Counted from the stretch's first letter, positions 1-9,935 are shown. The stretch: DNA of 10,879 nucleotides from Chloroflexota bacterium (GCA_026389655.1 JAPLHL010000028.1:1-10879); one strand, 5' to 3'. Notes: generated by a model not told the origin, from the letters alone. Made by a program: numbers and translations.

Positions 1-2748
1 ACCGCCTTCATCACCGGCGCCGGGGCCGAGATCGATTACATGATCTGCGTTCTTAATGACATCAAGATGATGTTCAATGATTATGACGGTGTTGCCTGAG
101 CTTACCAGTCTCTGCAATACCTTCAGCAGGCAATCAATGTCAGCAAATGACAACCCTGTTGTCGGCTCGTCGAGTATGTAAACCGTCCGGCCGGTGGAGC
201 GGCGTGACAATTCGGATGCTAGTTTGACACGCTGCGCCTCACCTCCTGAAAGGGTGGGGGCCGGCTGTCCCAACCTCATATAGCCCAGGCCCACATCATT
301 CAATGTGGACAGCTTATTTTTGATCTTGGGGAAATGTTCGAAGAAAGCAGTGGATTCCTCGATTGTCATATCCAGCACATCTGCAATATTTTTACCTTTA
401 AACTGTATCTCCAGCGCTTCCCTGTTATAGCGTTTACCTTTGCACACCTCACAGGGAACGGTAACATCCGGGAGAAATTGCATCTCAATTTGGATATATC
501 CTTCACCCTGGCAGGCTTCACAACGCCCACCGCGTACGTTAAAAGAAAACCGGCCCGGGCCGTAACCACGTACCCTTGCTTCCGGCACAGAAGCAAACAG
601 CTCCCTGATAGGGGTGAAGGCCCCGGTATAGGTTGCGGGATTGCTGCGAGGGGTCCGGCCGATCGGAGATTGATCGATATTGATTACCTTGTCAATATTC
701 TCCGTGCCCGTCACTGCATCGCATTTGCCCGGTTTTTCCCTGGATTTATAAAATATCTGCGCCAGCTTCTTATAGAGAACATCATTCATGAGCGTACTTT
801 TACCGCTGCCGGATACGCCGGTTATACAGACCAGCTTGCCCAAAGGAACCTTAACGCTTATATCTTTTAAGTTGTTTTCACTGGCCCCTTTGATAACAAG
901 ATATTTACCCGAACCGGCCCGCCGGGTTTCAGGCATAGCTATCACCCTTGCTTTGCTTAAATATTGCCCTGTCAGCGACTCTGCGCTCTTCATGATATCT
1001 TGGATAGTGCCTTCAGCCACAACGTGTCCCCCATGCTCTCCCGCCCCCGGCCCCAGGTCAACTATATAATCGGAAGCCCGCATCATGCCTTCATCATGTT
1101 CAACACTTATGACGGTATTACCCAGGTCTCTAAGCTTCTTCATAGTAGTAATGAGCCGATGGATGTCAGCAGGATGTAGCCCTATAGTCGGCTCATCGCA
1201 GATATAGAGCACACCCATTAAACCGCTGCCTATCATGGTTGCAAGCCTTATTCTCTGGGACTCTCCACCGCTGAGCGTCACCGATGAACGGTCCAATGTC
1301 AGGTATCCAAGTCCAATATCTTTAAGGAAACCAAGCCTGGAGTCTATCTCTTTAACTATCTGTTGGGCAATCGTTTTTTCGTTGGGGGTCAGCACCGGCT
1401 TTCCGTCACTGTCGCCCATAATATTATGCACCCAGGAGCTTGCTTCAAACGCGGACATGGCGGTCACGTCCATAATATTCATTTTGCCAATCAATATGGC
1501 CAGTGTTTCCGCCTTCAGTCTCTTACCCTGGCAAACAGGGCAAGCCGAAGCCGACATATATCTCTGTATTTCCACACGCCGGTTTTCCGACTCTGTCTCT
1601 CTGTACAGTCGTTCCAGGTTGGGTATCACACCTTCAAATCCGACGGCATATTCACGTACTTTGCCAAAACGGTACCTGTGCCTGTGCAGGTCAGGATTCT
1701 CACCATATAAAACCAGTTCCACCTGTTCCCTGGTTAGTTTCTTAAACGGGACCTTCAAAGAGAATCCATAACGCTCTGCAATTTCTTCGAGATTGTTTAA
1801 ATACCATGTATAGGTGGCCCACGGCCTGATAGCTCCCTCAGCTATCGTCAGGTCCTTGTTGGGAACAACCAGGTCTGGGTCAATCTCAAGCTTGATACCC
1901 AGGCCGGTACAGGCCGGACATGCCCCATGCGGGCTGTTGAAACTAAAAGTACGAGGCGCTATCTCGCCGAGGCTGATGCCACAATGGACACAGGCGAAGT
2001 GCTCAGAAAAAAGCAACTCTTCTCCATCAGTAATAGCAATGAGTACAACCCCGCCACCAAGCTTTAAGGCCGTCTCAACAGAATCGGCAATACGCGCCCT
2101 GTTGCTTTCATCACCGGTAATGATGCGGTCAACAACCGCCTCGATATTATGCTTTTTATTCCTATCCAGCTTTATCTCTTCTGAAAGGTCTCGTACATAA
2201 CCGTCAACCCTGATACGTACAAAGCCGGCTTTCTTTAAGTCTTCCATCACCTGCAGATGCTCGCCTTTCCTATCCCTGATCAGCGTCGCAAGTATCATAA
2301 TACGGCTGCCCGCTTTAATTGCGAGGACGGCATCCACGATTTGCTGGACCGTCTGACGTGCTATCTCCCGTCCGCATTGCGGACAGTGGGGACGTCCAAC
2401 CCTGGCAAACAACAGCCGCAAATAATCATAAATCTCGGTTACTGTGCCAACCGTGGAACGCGGATTATGTGATGGCCCTTTCTGGTCTATGGATATTGCA
2501 GGGCTTAGTCCTTCTATGTAATCAACATCAGGTTTATCCATGCGCCCAAGAAATTGTCGTGCGTAAGCCGAAAGGGACTCGATATAGCGTCTCTGACCTT
2601 CCGCATAAATTGTGTCGAAGGCCAAAGAACTTTTCCCCGATCCGGAGACACCGGTAATCACTACCAGCTTATCACGCGGTATGGTAACATCAATGTTTTT
2701 CAGATTATGTTCACGGGCCCCGCGAACGACGATATTGTTGAGTGTCAT
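1..2748 (-). CDS. uvrA: UvrA, excinuclease ABC subunit A (C-terminal end cut by window edge)
   Basis: UvrA is the DNA-damage recognition ATPase of nucleotide excision repair. It works as a dimer, loads UvrB on the lesion and acts in the cytoplasm on DNA. The 916 codons present have no stop. They open with [19 protein letters not shown], typical of the family. Walker A 1 (GVSGSGKSS) is at residues 33-41. The first C4 zinc module has Cys253, 256, 277 and 280, and the second Walker A (GVSGSGKST) is at 644-652. The second C4 module, needed for DNA binding, has Cys743, 746, 766 and 769. The second ABC signature LSGGEAQR is at 833-840, followed by a Walker B ending in DEPTTGL. All these landmarks share one frame, so the gene looks intact. 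The last visible residues ([11 protein letters not shown]) normally sit about 25-40 residues before the end. The ATG at 2748 is preceded by a weak GGGA site 8 nt upstream. It has its own promoter and lies behind a terminator, so it is probably transcribed alone. I see no obvious LexA box. Confidence 0.98.
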   Translation of the reverse strand, partial: MTLNNIVVRGAREHNLKNIDVTIPRDKLVVITGVSGSGKSSLAFDTIYAEGQRRYIESLSAYARQFLGRMDKPDVDYIEGLSPAISIDQKGPSHNPRSTVGTVTEIYDYLRLLFARVGRPHCPQCGREIARQTVQQIVDAVLAIKAGSRIMILATLIRDRKGEHLQVMEDLKKAGFVRIRVDGYVRDLSEEIKLDRNKKHNIEAVVDRIITGDESNRARIADSVETALKLGGGVVLIAITDGEELLFSEHFACVHCGISLGEIAPRTFSFNSPHGACPACTGLGIKLEIDPDLVVPNKDLTIAEGAIRPWATYTWYLNNLEEIAERYGFSLKVPFKKLTREQVELVLYGENPDLHRHRYRFGKVREYAVGFEGVIPNLERLYRETESENRRVEIQRYMSASACPVCQGKRLKAETLAILIGKMNIMDVTAMSAFEASSWVHNIMGDSDGKPVLTPNEKTIAQQIVKEIDSRLGFLKDIGLGYLTLDRSSVTLSGGESQRIRLATMIGSGLMGVLYICDEPTIGLHPADIHRLITTMKKLRDLGNTVISVEHDEGMMRASDYIVDLGPGAGEHGGHVVAEGTIQDIMKSAESLTGQYLSKARVIAMPETRRAGSGKYLVIKGASENNLKDISVKVPLGKLVCITGVSGSGKSTLMNDVLYKKLAQIFYKSREKPGKCDAVTGTENIDKVINIDQSPIGRTPRSNPATYTGAFTPIRELFASVPEARVRGYGPGRFSFNVRGGRCEACQGEGYIQIEMQFLPDVTVPCEVCKGKRYNREALEIQFKGKNIADVLDMTIEESTAFFEHFPKIKNKLSTLNDVGLGYMRLGQPAPTLSGGEAQRVKLASELSRRSTGRTVYILDEPTTGLSFADIDCLLKVLQRLVSSGNTVIIIEHHLDVIKNADHVIDLGPGAGDEGG

Positions 2749-2772
2749 ATGATATATCCCGGCTAAAATAAG

Positions 2773-2801
2773 ACCATACTATTGTAGCACCGTAGTTTCA
2801 A
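2773..2801 (-). promoter_or_regulatory. Probable sigma-70 promoter of uvrA
   Basis: On the minus strand, TTGAAA (2796-2801) and TATGGT (2773-2778) are separated by exactly 17 bases. The site lies just after the transporter terminator and would start RNA about 18 nt before the uvrA ATG. The -10 match is only moderate. Confidence 0.5.
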
Positions 2802-2805
2802 CGCG

Positions 2806-2839
2806 TATAAAAGAAGGGGGCCGGCATCTGCCGGCCCCC
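2806..2839 (-). terminator. Rho-independent terminator after the MFS transporter
   Basis: A perfect 10-bp G+C stem (GGGGGCCGGC at 2816-2825 and GCCGGCCCCC at 2830-2839) closes a 4-nt loop. On the minus strand it is followed by a T-rich tail (TTCTTTTATA). It begins 24 nt after the transporter stop codon and separates that unit from uvrA. Confidence 0.85.
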
Positions 2840-2863
2840 GCTACTTTACGAAGTTAAACTCAA

Positions 2864-3247
2864 TCAGGCTTTTTTAAATGGTTTCATCAGGAAAATGGCC
2901 AGTACGATAGCAACGGCAGCCAGAGCCCCGGCAATAATGAATGCCTTGCTATAGTCACCAAATATATCCTTGGCCAGCCCTGAGATGAGGCCACCGAGAA
3001 TGGCGCCGATACCATATGAGAAAAATACTACGCCATAGTTACGCGCATAGTTCTTAGCGCCGAAAAATATAGTAGTCGACGTAGGAGCGATGGCAAGCCA
3101 GCCACCCAAACAAAGCCATAACAGGCAGAAACATATTACGTACAGCACCGTTGTACCTACCCCGGCCTGAAGCATAAGAGCAGCCGCAACAAGAATTACA
3201 GCGAGGTTAATCACAGCTGCCCAGCGCGGTGTTATCCTGTCCGTCAA
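2864..3247 (-). pseudogene. OFA-family MFS transporter, C-terminal fragment of a broken gene
   Basis: This frame encodes the C-terminal half of an oxalate/formate-antiporter-type MFS protein. It opens inside the loop motif before TM9 (TDRITPRW, the family's 'G-x-L-S/T-D-R-I' site) and includes the conserved stretch FFGAKNYARNYGVVFF, then ends in a basic tail (MKPFKKA). Reading upstream in the same frame gives GVGWLTDRI, so the homology continues past the TTG that opens this frame. The TTG is therefore not a natural gene start. It overlaps the stop of the preceding fragment (TTGA). The two fragments total 370 residues, whereas intact OFA transporters have about 400-430, and the segment spanning TM7 and the start of TM8 is absent. 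I read this as the remains of one gene after an out-of-frame internal deletion. Re-initiation at TTGA to make a separate half is possible but unlikely to rescue function. Confidence 0.8.
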
Positions 3248-3975
3248 CCAACCAACCCCCAGAAGGTCGGGGTTTTGACCATTTCAGAAGTGGTTAGTTC
3301 TGCAGCAGCAGCAACTCCAGTCGTCTTGGGAGCCCAACCGGCCGGTTTCCAGCCAGTGACCGGGAACTTGAGGAATAGGGAGAGAAGTATGACGATAATA
3401 ACAAAGGCTATACCCATGTAAATGAACGTATTCAAGGGATTGACAGCTTTAATGAGCGCACTTGCAACATAAGCGCTGATAAAAGGGGACCCGCCAAAAC
3501 CGGCGAGAGTAAGACCTACTGCCAGGCCTTTCTTATCGGGAAACCATCTGGCTGCAACCGCAATCGGACCACCGTAGGCCAGGCCAACACCACCACCACC
3601 GATCATGCCATAGGTAACAACAACTGCCCAAATGCTGGGCCAAATAGTGGGAAGAATGCCGGCCAGTATCCATCCCAGCCCCACTAAAATACCGCCGATG
3701 ATACCTATTTTTTTAGGGCCAAGCCTGTCCAGCACGCGCCCACCGAAAAACATCAAAATCGCAAAGAATCCAAGGAAAATCATGAAGGGTAGGTTGCCTT
3801 CGATTGACCCTACGGTCACCTGGTGGGTATCTGCAAACCATTTCTGTAAAGGAACTTTAAATACGCTGAAAGCATAAACGCTGCCAAGGCAGATATTAAT
3901 GATGAATCCCAGTACAATGAAAATCCAGCGTCCGCTTTCCGCTTTCATACCGAACAACTTAGTATCTTCAGCCAT
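3244..3975 (-). pseudogene. OFA-family MFS transporter, N-terminal fragment (six TM segments) of a broken gene
   Basis: This 243-residue product has the N-terminal domain of an oxalate/formate-antiporter-type major facilitator, which would sit in the inner membrane and move small carboxylates. RWIFIVLGFIINICLGSVYAFSVF at about 17-40 is the OFA TM1 signature (given here only as a landmark). The MFS loop motif GRVLDRLGPKK is at about 79-89, and RWFPDKKGLAVGL at about 143-155 precedes TM5. After TM6 the protein reaches the central loop and KTPTFWG, the family's TM7 entry, then stops after three further residues. The ATG at 3975 follows a GAGGAG site about 9 nt upstream. It lies directly behind the acs terminator with no clear promoter of its own, so it was probably expressed by read-through with acs. 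That context suggests acetate or a related acid as substrate (inference). Confidence 0.82.
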
Positions 3976-4025
3976 TATCTACAGTCTCCTCTCACATATT
4001 GAAAAATCATTACCGGCGTATGGCG

Positions 4026-4062
4026 AAAAAAACGGCGCTGCGTTGTGGGCAGCGCCGTTTTT
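4026..4062 (-). terminator. Strong hairpin terminator after acs, symmetrical
   Basis: A perfect 14-bp stem (AAAAACGGCGCTGC at 4028-4041 and its complement at 4049-4062) closes a 7-nt loop. It begins 9 nt after the acs stop codon. On the minus strand it ends in a run of seven T, and the A/T flanks make it a potential terminator on the plus strand too. It lies between acs and the transporter, so it may act as a partial terminator that lowers transporter expression. Confidence 0.9.
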
Positions 4063-4071
4063 CATTACTAA

Positions 4072-6054
<1,983 letters not shown>

Positions 6055-6070
6055 AACTTGCTTTATAGAT

Positions 6071-6077
6071 CCTCCTT
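6071..6077 (-). promoter_or_regulatory. Shine-Dalgarno site of acs with a long spacer
   Basis: The minus strand reads AAGGAGG here, a near-perfect anti-16S match, but 16 nt lie between it and the ATG at 6054 (5-10 is usual). Either the spacer folds, or initiation is inefficient or uses a non-standard codon. Confidence 0.55.
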
Positions 6078-6209
6078 TATATTTGTTATTATCTATGCTC
6101 AGTTAATTACTATGTAAACAGGGCTTTTACGGGAAATTAAGTAAAGGAACATGCCACTGATTAAATGAACATTAATACCATTCTATGGGCATAGTACAAC
6201 CAAACGAAA

Positions 6210-6238
6210 ATGATACATTAAGGGATTACCAGTGTCAA
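6210..6238 (-). promoter_or_regulatory. Probable sigma-70 promoter of acs
   Basis: TTGACA (6233-6238) and TATCAT (6210-6215) on the minus strand are separated by exactly 17 bases. This is the best promoter match in the window. The -35 lies 8 bases beyond the stop of the permease gene. The predicted start near 6203 gives a leader of about 150 nt before acs. A small palindrome CTATGGGCATAG (6183-6194) falls at about +9 to +20 and could bind a regulator. I recognise no riboswitch in the leader. Confidence 0.7.
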
Positions 6239-6245
6239 GCTTCAA

Positions 6246-7334
6246 TTAAGTCTCTATATCAGTTGACTTCGGCTGGTTGCGGAAGTACAGATAAATCTGC
6301 CATACTGTTGCCCCGACCGGCAACGCAAGTATCGCCCCCCATAAACCCGCAACGTAGCCGCCGACAACAAGTAAGACCATGACAATGGCTGGATGTATCT
6401 GCATATACTTGCCCTGGATCCAATTCACGAAAACTGTGTTCAAGATACCCTGGGCAACAATAAATACGATTATGGCCCACAATACCTTGTCCGGCTGTAA
6501 AGCCATTGTAACCAGTAATACTATCAGTCCTGAAACTACAGGGCCTATTATGGGAATGAATTGAGTAACCGCCGTCACCGCTGCCAGGGCAGGCGCATAG
6601 TCCACTTTCAAAATGGCCAGGCCAATAAATACCAGGAACCCGATAATTAAACCCAGTATTAGCTGTGACCGCAAATACCTGCCCATATTGTTACCTATTA
6701 TTGTCAGTATATTAGCCGTATGCCTGGCGGCATTGGCAGGTAAATAATCATAAAAATACTTCTGGAATGATTCGTAGTCATTTAGTACAAAGAAAAGGAA
6801 AAAGGGCATAATCAGTAAACCCATGACCGTCGGCATACCGGCAGGAACGACCGCTAAACCACCCACAATAAAATCCTGAACGAATTTGCTCACAGTCGGT
6901 CCGAGGTTTGCTACAACGGTTTCATACTGTCCGGCAAAGGCTTGCGGGAGTGCGCCGCCAAAAACCTTTATCCAACCCGTTACATTTTCCATGCCCTGCG
7001 AGATCAATCCAGGCGCTTTGTCCACAAGCGCCCCGGAAGCAGAAACCAGTGTTGCCCCTATATATATAATGAATAATGCTAAAACCAGTGCAAATACTAT
7101 AAAGACCAATATAACAGAGATGATCCTTTTTGCTTTCAGCGCTTTACCCTTGGGCGGCAGAATGTTTTCCAGCCAGTTGACAACGGGCATCAGCATATAC
7201 GCAAGTAATATGCCAATCAGAAAAGGGACCAGCACTGCCATCGAGGCGGCCATCAACCATATGACCAATGCAATAATAATGAGAATCAGCAATGGACGTG
7301 CCAATTTAGTTAAGGTGTTGTTTGCGGACGACAA
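6246..7334 (-). CDS. AI-2E / PerM family (formerly UPF0118) membrane permease
   Basis: This 362-residue integral membrane protein belongs to the AI-2E transporter family. Members have been linked to autoinducer-2 export (TqsA) or Na+/H+ exchange, so the substrate here is unknown. The order of parts is typical: two hydrophobic segments at about 13-50; a third at about 70-98 after the basic stretch KGKALKAKR; an amphipathic extracytoplasmic region at about 100-165; then the C-terminal bundle. That bundle contains the family hallmark TAVTQFIPIIGPVVSGL (about 255-272). The start appears to be TTG at 7334: GAGG lies 8 nt upstream, an in-frame stop lies seven codons further upstream, and the next ATG (codon 28) would remove part of TM1. 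The gene follows the small YtxH gene by 112 nt with no clear terminator between them, so it may be a distal operon member or have its own weak promoter. No hairpin follows its stop; the acs promoter begins at once. Confidence 0.92.
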   Translation of the reverse strand: MSSANNTLTKLARPLLILIIIALVIWLMAASMAVLVPFLIGILLAYMLMPVVNWLENILPPKGKALKAKRIISVILVFIVFALVLALFIIYIGATLVSASGALVDKAPGLISQGMENVTGWIKVFGGALPQAFAGQYETVVANLGPTVSKFVQDFIVGGLAVVPAGMPTVMGLLIMPFFLFFVLNDYESFQKYFYDYLPANAARHTANILTIIGNNMGRYLRSQLILGLIIGFLVFIGLAILKVDYAPALAAVTAVTQFIPIIGPVVSGLIVLLVTMALQPDKVLWAIIVFIVAQGILNTVFVNWIQGKYMQIHPAIVMVLLVVGGYVAGLWGAILALPVGATVWQIYLYFRNQPKSTDIET

Positions 7335-7354
7335 GCTACAAACCTCGCTCGTTT

Positions 7355-7385
7355 AATACAGCATAAACTGCAATAAACACGTCAA
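7355..7385 (-). promoter_or_regulatory. Possible weak promoter before the AI-2E family gene
   Basis: TTGACG (7380-7385) is a good -35, but the nearest -10-like boxes are TGTATT after 19 bases or TATTAA after 21. Spacing is poor, so this is only a candidate in the 112-nt gap. Confidence 0.25.
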
Positions 7386-7446
7386 TTAATATTTTGCCCT
7401 GTTGCCATAGAATCACCCTGGCTATTATCCCGTGTTATTGAATAAG

Positions 7447-7665
7447 TTACGAACCGGTCTCGGGATTTATTTTGCTTGAAACAGCGTCCTTAGCCCTCCC
7501 GGCGGCCTTTACAACAGCATCTTTTGCAACATAAACCTTTTCTTTGACCACACGCCGTGTTTCTTCACCTGATTGCGGCGCATACAGCAGACCTACCGCT
7601 GCTCCAATTAATGCCCCAATTATTAGCCCAGCAAAGAAACCGGCACTTGAATCTCTACTCATCAT
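7447..7665 (-). CDS. YtxH-domain small membrane protein
   Basis: This short protein (72 codons) has a glycine-rich N-terminal transmembrane segment (GFFAGLIIGALIGAAVGLLY, about residues 9-28). APQSGEETR follows directly, which is the hallmark of YtxH-like (general-stress or 'gas-vesicle-like') proteins, then a basic/alanine helix to the end. The family's molecular role is not well defined; Bacillus YtxH is a general stress protein. Two ATGs stand in tandem (7665 and 7662). The AAGGAGG site lies 3 nt from the first and 6 nt from the second, so the second (71 residues) is the likelier start. The first 11 nt overlap the end of the DUF948-like gene, whose final Lys-Lys-Glu-Glu codons form this ribosome-binding site. 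Translation of the two is therefore probably coupled. Confidence 0.85.
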   Translation of the reverse strand: MMSRDSSAGFFAGLIIGALIGAAVGLLYAPQSGEETRRVVKEKVYVAKDAVVKAAGRAKDAVSSKINPETGS

Positions 7666-7939
7666 CCTCCTCCTTCTTTTTAAATATTTCTTTTATCAGG
7701 CTGATACCTTTAATAATTCCTTCAATCATTGTCCCCACCTGAGTAACGGGGCGAATAACTTCTTTATCAACATAATCTACCACCCCACCCACCTGGACAA
7801 CTACCGAATCAGCGGATTCAATCAATGCAGCCGTCTTGCGATAAAATAGAAAAATAATTATGCATATGAAAATAAGGGCCAATACGCCCACCGATCCCCA
7901 GATAACTATAACCAGGTCCCTCCATGCAGCTATATCCAT
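7655..7939 (-). CDS. DUF948-like small membrane protein
   Basis: This 94-residue protein has one N-terminal transmembrane helix (about 8-31, VIVIWGSVGVLALIFICIII). An amphipathic region with regularly spaced valines and isoleucines follows (about 35-82), then a charged tail KKKEEDDE. The shape and the pairing with a YtxH gene fit the DUF948 family, which often sits beside YtxH genes. The role is unknown; it may form oligomers at the membrane through the helical region. The ATG at 7939 has GGGAGG about 9 nt upstream. It starts 35 nt after the CoA-transferase stop with no terminator between, so it is probably in that operon. The family assignment rests on pattern recognition only. Confidence 0.75.
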   Translation of the reverse strand: MDIAAWRDLVIVIWGSVGVLALIFICIIIFLFYRKTAALIESADSVVVQVGGVVDYVDKEVIRPVTQVGTMIEGIIKGISLIKEIFKKKEEDDE

Positions 7940-7974
7940 ATAAATTGACCTCCCAATATATAAAATCGTAACAG

Positions 7975-9861
7975 CTATAAAGCTAATCTCAGATAGTAGA
8001 CACCAGACCCGCTACTCACTATCTGGAACCCTGCTCTCTCAAAAACAGTGAGCATCGGTTTATTCTCATACAAAACTTCAGCGTCAAAAGCTAACAGACC
8101 ATTTCTTTTCCCCAGGTAAATAAGATAATCCAATAACCCGGTGCCTATCCCCATTTTCTGATCTTTGTCCCTGACTGCAAATGCGACTTCGGCGCTGTGA
8201 ATATCCTGCCCTATGCCGTATTGTCCAATACCAACGACCTCTTCATTTTCCTCTTTGCCTACCGTTGCCAGGATGACAAGTTCCTGCGTGTAATCTATAA
8301 CAACAAATTCCTGCAGCCTTTCATGCGGCATGTCCCGCCTGACTGAGATAAACCTCCGGTATAAGCTCTGATCGGATAGTGAATAGAAAAAATCCTTGAT
8401 TAGAGGCTCGTCACTGATTTTTGCAGGCCTCAGGAGAACCTGCAACCCTTTTGATGTAGTCCTGTACACTTCAAGAGACTCGGGATACTCGCCCCTCTTG
8501 CCGGGCACAAAGGCCTGGTCCTTGTATATGATGTTCAGTTTCTTGGCCTCTTCAATGAGCGAGGCGCGGAATTTGGGATGTGCAATTGCTATAAGCTCCA
8601 TGGCACGCTCACGCACATTTTTCCCGTGTAAGTAGGCAATTCCGTATTCAGAAACTACGTAATGAATATCTCCCCGCACCATAGTTACGCCGCTCCCTTC
8701 TTGAAGATAGGGCACTATCCTGGAAACGGAGTCGTCCTGCGCCGTGGACTGTATGGTAAGTATTGTTTTGCCGTTAAGAGACAGCATGGCGCCCCGCATA
8801 AAGTCGGCCTGTCCACCCACACCACTGTAGAAAGTTTTGCCGAGCGATCCCGCTGTGGCCTGCCCGGTAAGATCAATCTCCAGGGCGCTATTAATAGCCA
8901 CCATATTATCATGCTGAGCAATCCTAATGGGATCATTGGTATAGTCTATGGTACGGAACTCGATTGCAGGGTTATCATCTATGTAATCATATGTTTCCTT
9001 CTTGCCCATGCAAAAAGTCGCCACTGTTTTCCCCCGATCAATTTTCTTTCTCGAATTGTCTATGACACCGCTTTTCATCAACTCCGCAATGCCGTCTGAC
9101 ATAAGCTCTGTATGGACACCAAGGTGCTTTTTAGCTTTCAAACTCCCAAGTATCGAATTCAGACGGCTCCCATATCCGACCTGGATAGTATCACCATCCT
9201 GAATAAGCCTGGACACATAGCCTCCAATCTTGTTTGCAATTTCGTCATCTACCGGTACATTAAATTCAAGAATCGGTTCATCGTAGGGAATAATATAATC
9301 TATCTTGTCTATATTTAGAAATCCGTCGCCCTGGACACGCGGCATATGTGAATTGACCTGGGCAATGACTAATGAAGCCTGCTGGATTGCTTCGACAACA
9401 ATGTCTACGCTGACACCAAGACTGACAAAACCGTGCCGGTCGGGTAATGAGGTCTGGACCAGCGCTACGTCAACACCAACAACACCCTTGCGAAACAGGG
9501 CCGGGACCTGAGAAAGGAAAATAGGCGTATAATCTGCTAACCCTGCATTCACCGCCTTCCGCGTGTTATCCCCGATGAAAAATGAGTTGTGCCTGAAATT
9601 TGACTTGAATTTTTCCTGAGTGTAAGCCGCTACTCCCAGGGTCCAAACCTGCAATACCTCGGCATCAAAAAATGCCTTGGGATTTGATTCTACGTATCTA
9701 ACCAGAGCGCTGACCAGGTATTGAGGTTCTGCGCAGGCCGTACCTATAAATATCCTGTTTCCCGGGTGTATTTTTCCAAAAATCTGGTTTTCATCAGCGA
9801 ACTTATCAGGATACTGTTGCTTTAGCTGGTCAAGCCATGTATTACCGCCCTTTTCACCCAT
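7975..9861 (-). CDS. Acetyl-CoA hydrolase / acyl-CoA:acetate CoA-transferase fused to a C-terminal GNAT acetyltransferase domain
   Basis: This 628-residue cytoplasmic enzyme has two parts. Residues about 10-455 form a class I CoA-transferase of the acetyl-CoA hydrolase/4-hydroxybutyrate CoA-transferase family. The likely active-site Glu252 lies in HTELMSDG, and the glycine loop GVGGQADF is at 347-354. SEYGIAYLHGKNVRERA (about 404-420) is the conserved C-terminal segment. Such enzymes pass CoA between acyl-CoA and acetate through a glutamyl-CoA intermediate. Residues about 473-628 form a GNAT domain: LRPAKISDEPLIKDFF, YRRF, AEVAFAVRD (Glu558) and the acetyl-CoA loop QKMGIGTG (568-575). YENKPMLTVFERAGF follows, a pattern very close to the acetyltransferase half of Pat. 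A GNAT fused to a CoA-transferase is known in several anaerobe lineages but its substrate is unclear. The ATG at 9861 has GGAGG 5 nt upstream. It has its own promoter and heads the operon with the two small membrane proteins. Confidence 0.93.
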   Translation of the reverse strand: MGEKGGNTWLDQLKQQYPDKFADENQIFGKIHPGNRIFIGTACAEPQYLVSALVRYVESNPKAFFDAEVLQVWTLGVAAYTQEKFKSNFRHNSFFIGDNTRKAVNAGLADYTPIFLSQVPALFRKGVVGVDVALVQTSLPDRHGFVSLGVSVDIVVEAIQQASLVIAQVNSHMPRVQGDGFLNIDKIDYIIPYDEPILEFNVPVDDEIANKIGGYVSRLIQDGDTIQVGYGSRLNSILGSLKAKKHLGVHTELMSDGIAELMKSGVIDNSRKKIDRGKTVATFCMGKKETYDYIDDNPAIEFRTIDYTNDPIRIAQHDNMVAINSALEIDLTGQATAGSLGKTFYSGVGGQADFMRGAMLSLNGKTILTIQSTAQDDSVSRIVPYLQEGSGVTMVRGDIHYVVSEYGIAYLHGKNVRERAMELIAIAHPKFRASLIEEAKKLNIIYKDQAFVPGKRGEYPESLEVYRTTSKGLQVLLRPAKISDEPLIKDFFYSLSDQSLYRRFISVRRDMPHERLQEFVVIDYTQELVILATVGKEENEEVVGIGQYGIGQDIHSAEVAFAVRDKDQKMGIGTGLLDYLIYLGKRNGLLAFDAEVLYENKPMLTVFERAGFQIVSSGSGVYYLRLAL

Positions 9862-9891
9862 GCTTTCCTCCGAATTACGCTGATAAAAGCG

Positions 9892-9913
9892 TACAATTCA
9901 TATCTGAATTGTA
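9892..9913. promoter_or_regulatory. Palindromic operator candidate over the CoA-transferase promoter
   Basis: Two perfect 9-base arms, TACAATTCA (9892-9900) and TGAATTGTA (9905-9913), flank a 4-base centre TATC. The repeat covers the proposed -10 box and part of the spacer, the usual place for a repressor of the MarR, GntR or TetR type. I do not recognise the motif. It is followed by no T-run, so it is unlikely to be a terminator. Confidence 0.55.
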
Positions 9914-9925
9914 TCACAGAGCCAA
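9897..9925 (-). promoter_or_regulatory. Probable sigma-70 promoter of the CoA-transferase operon
   Basis: TTGGCT (9920-9925) and TATGAA (9897-9902) on the minus strand stand 17 bases apart. They lie just after the lipoprotein terminator and give a leader of about 30 nt. Both boxes are moderate matches. Confidence 0.5.
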
Positions 9926-9935
9926 TCCTGATACG

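Noticed and set aside
1235..1771. Plus-strand open frames of 178 and 115 codons
   Set aside because: Both are shadows of uvrA. The uvrA frame is continuous, with its zinc-binding cysteines at the expected spacing.
2749..2863. SOS (LexA) box before uvrA
   Set aside because: I looked for CTGT-N8-ACAG and GAAC-N4-GTTC types around the promoter and saw neither.
3244..3262. Programmed frameshift joining the two transporter fragments
   Set aside because: Shifting frame in the G/T-rich stretch would join FWG to VGWLTDRI but would still lack about 50 residues of TM7 and TM8. A deletion explains both the frame change and the missing segment.
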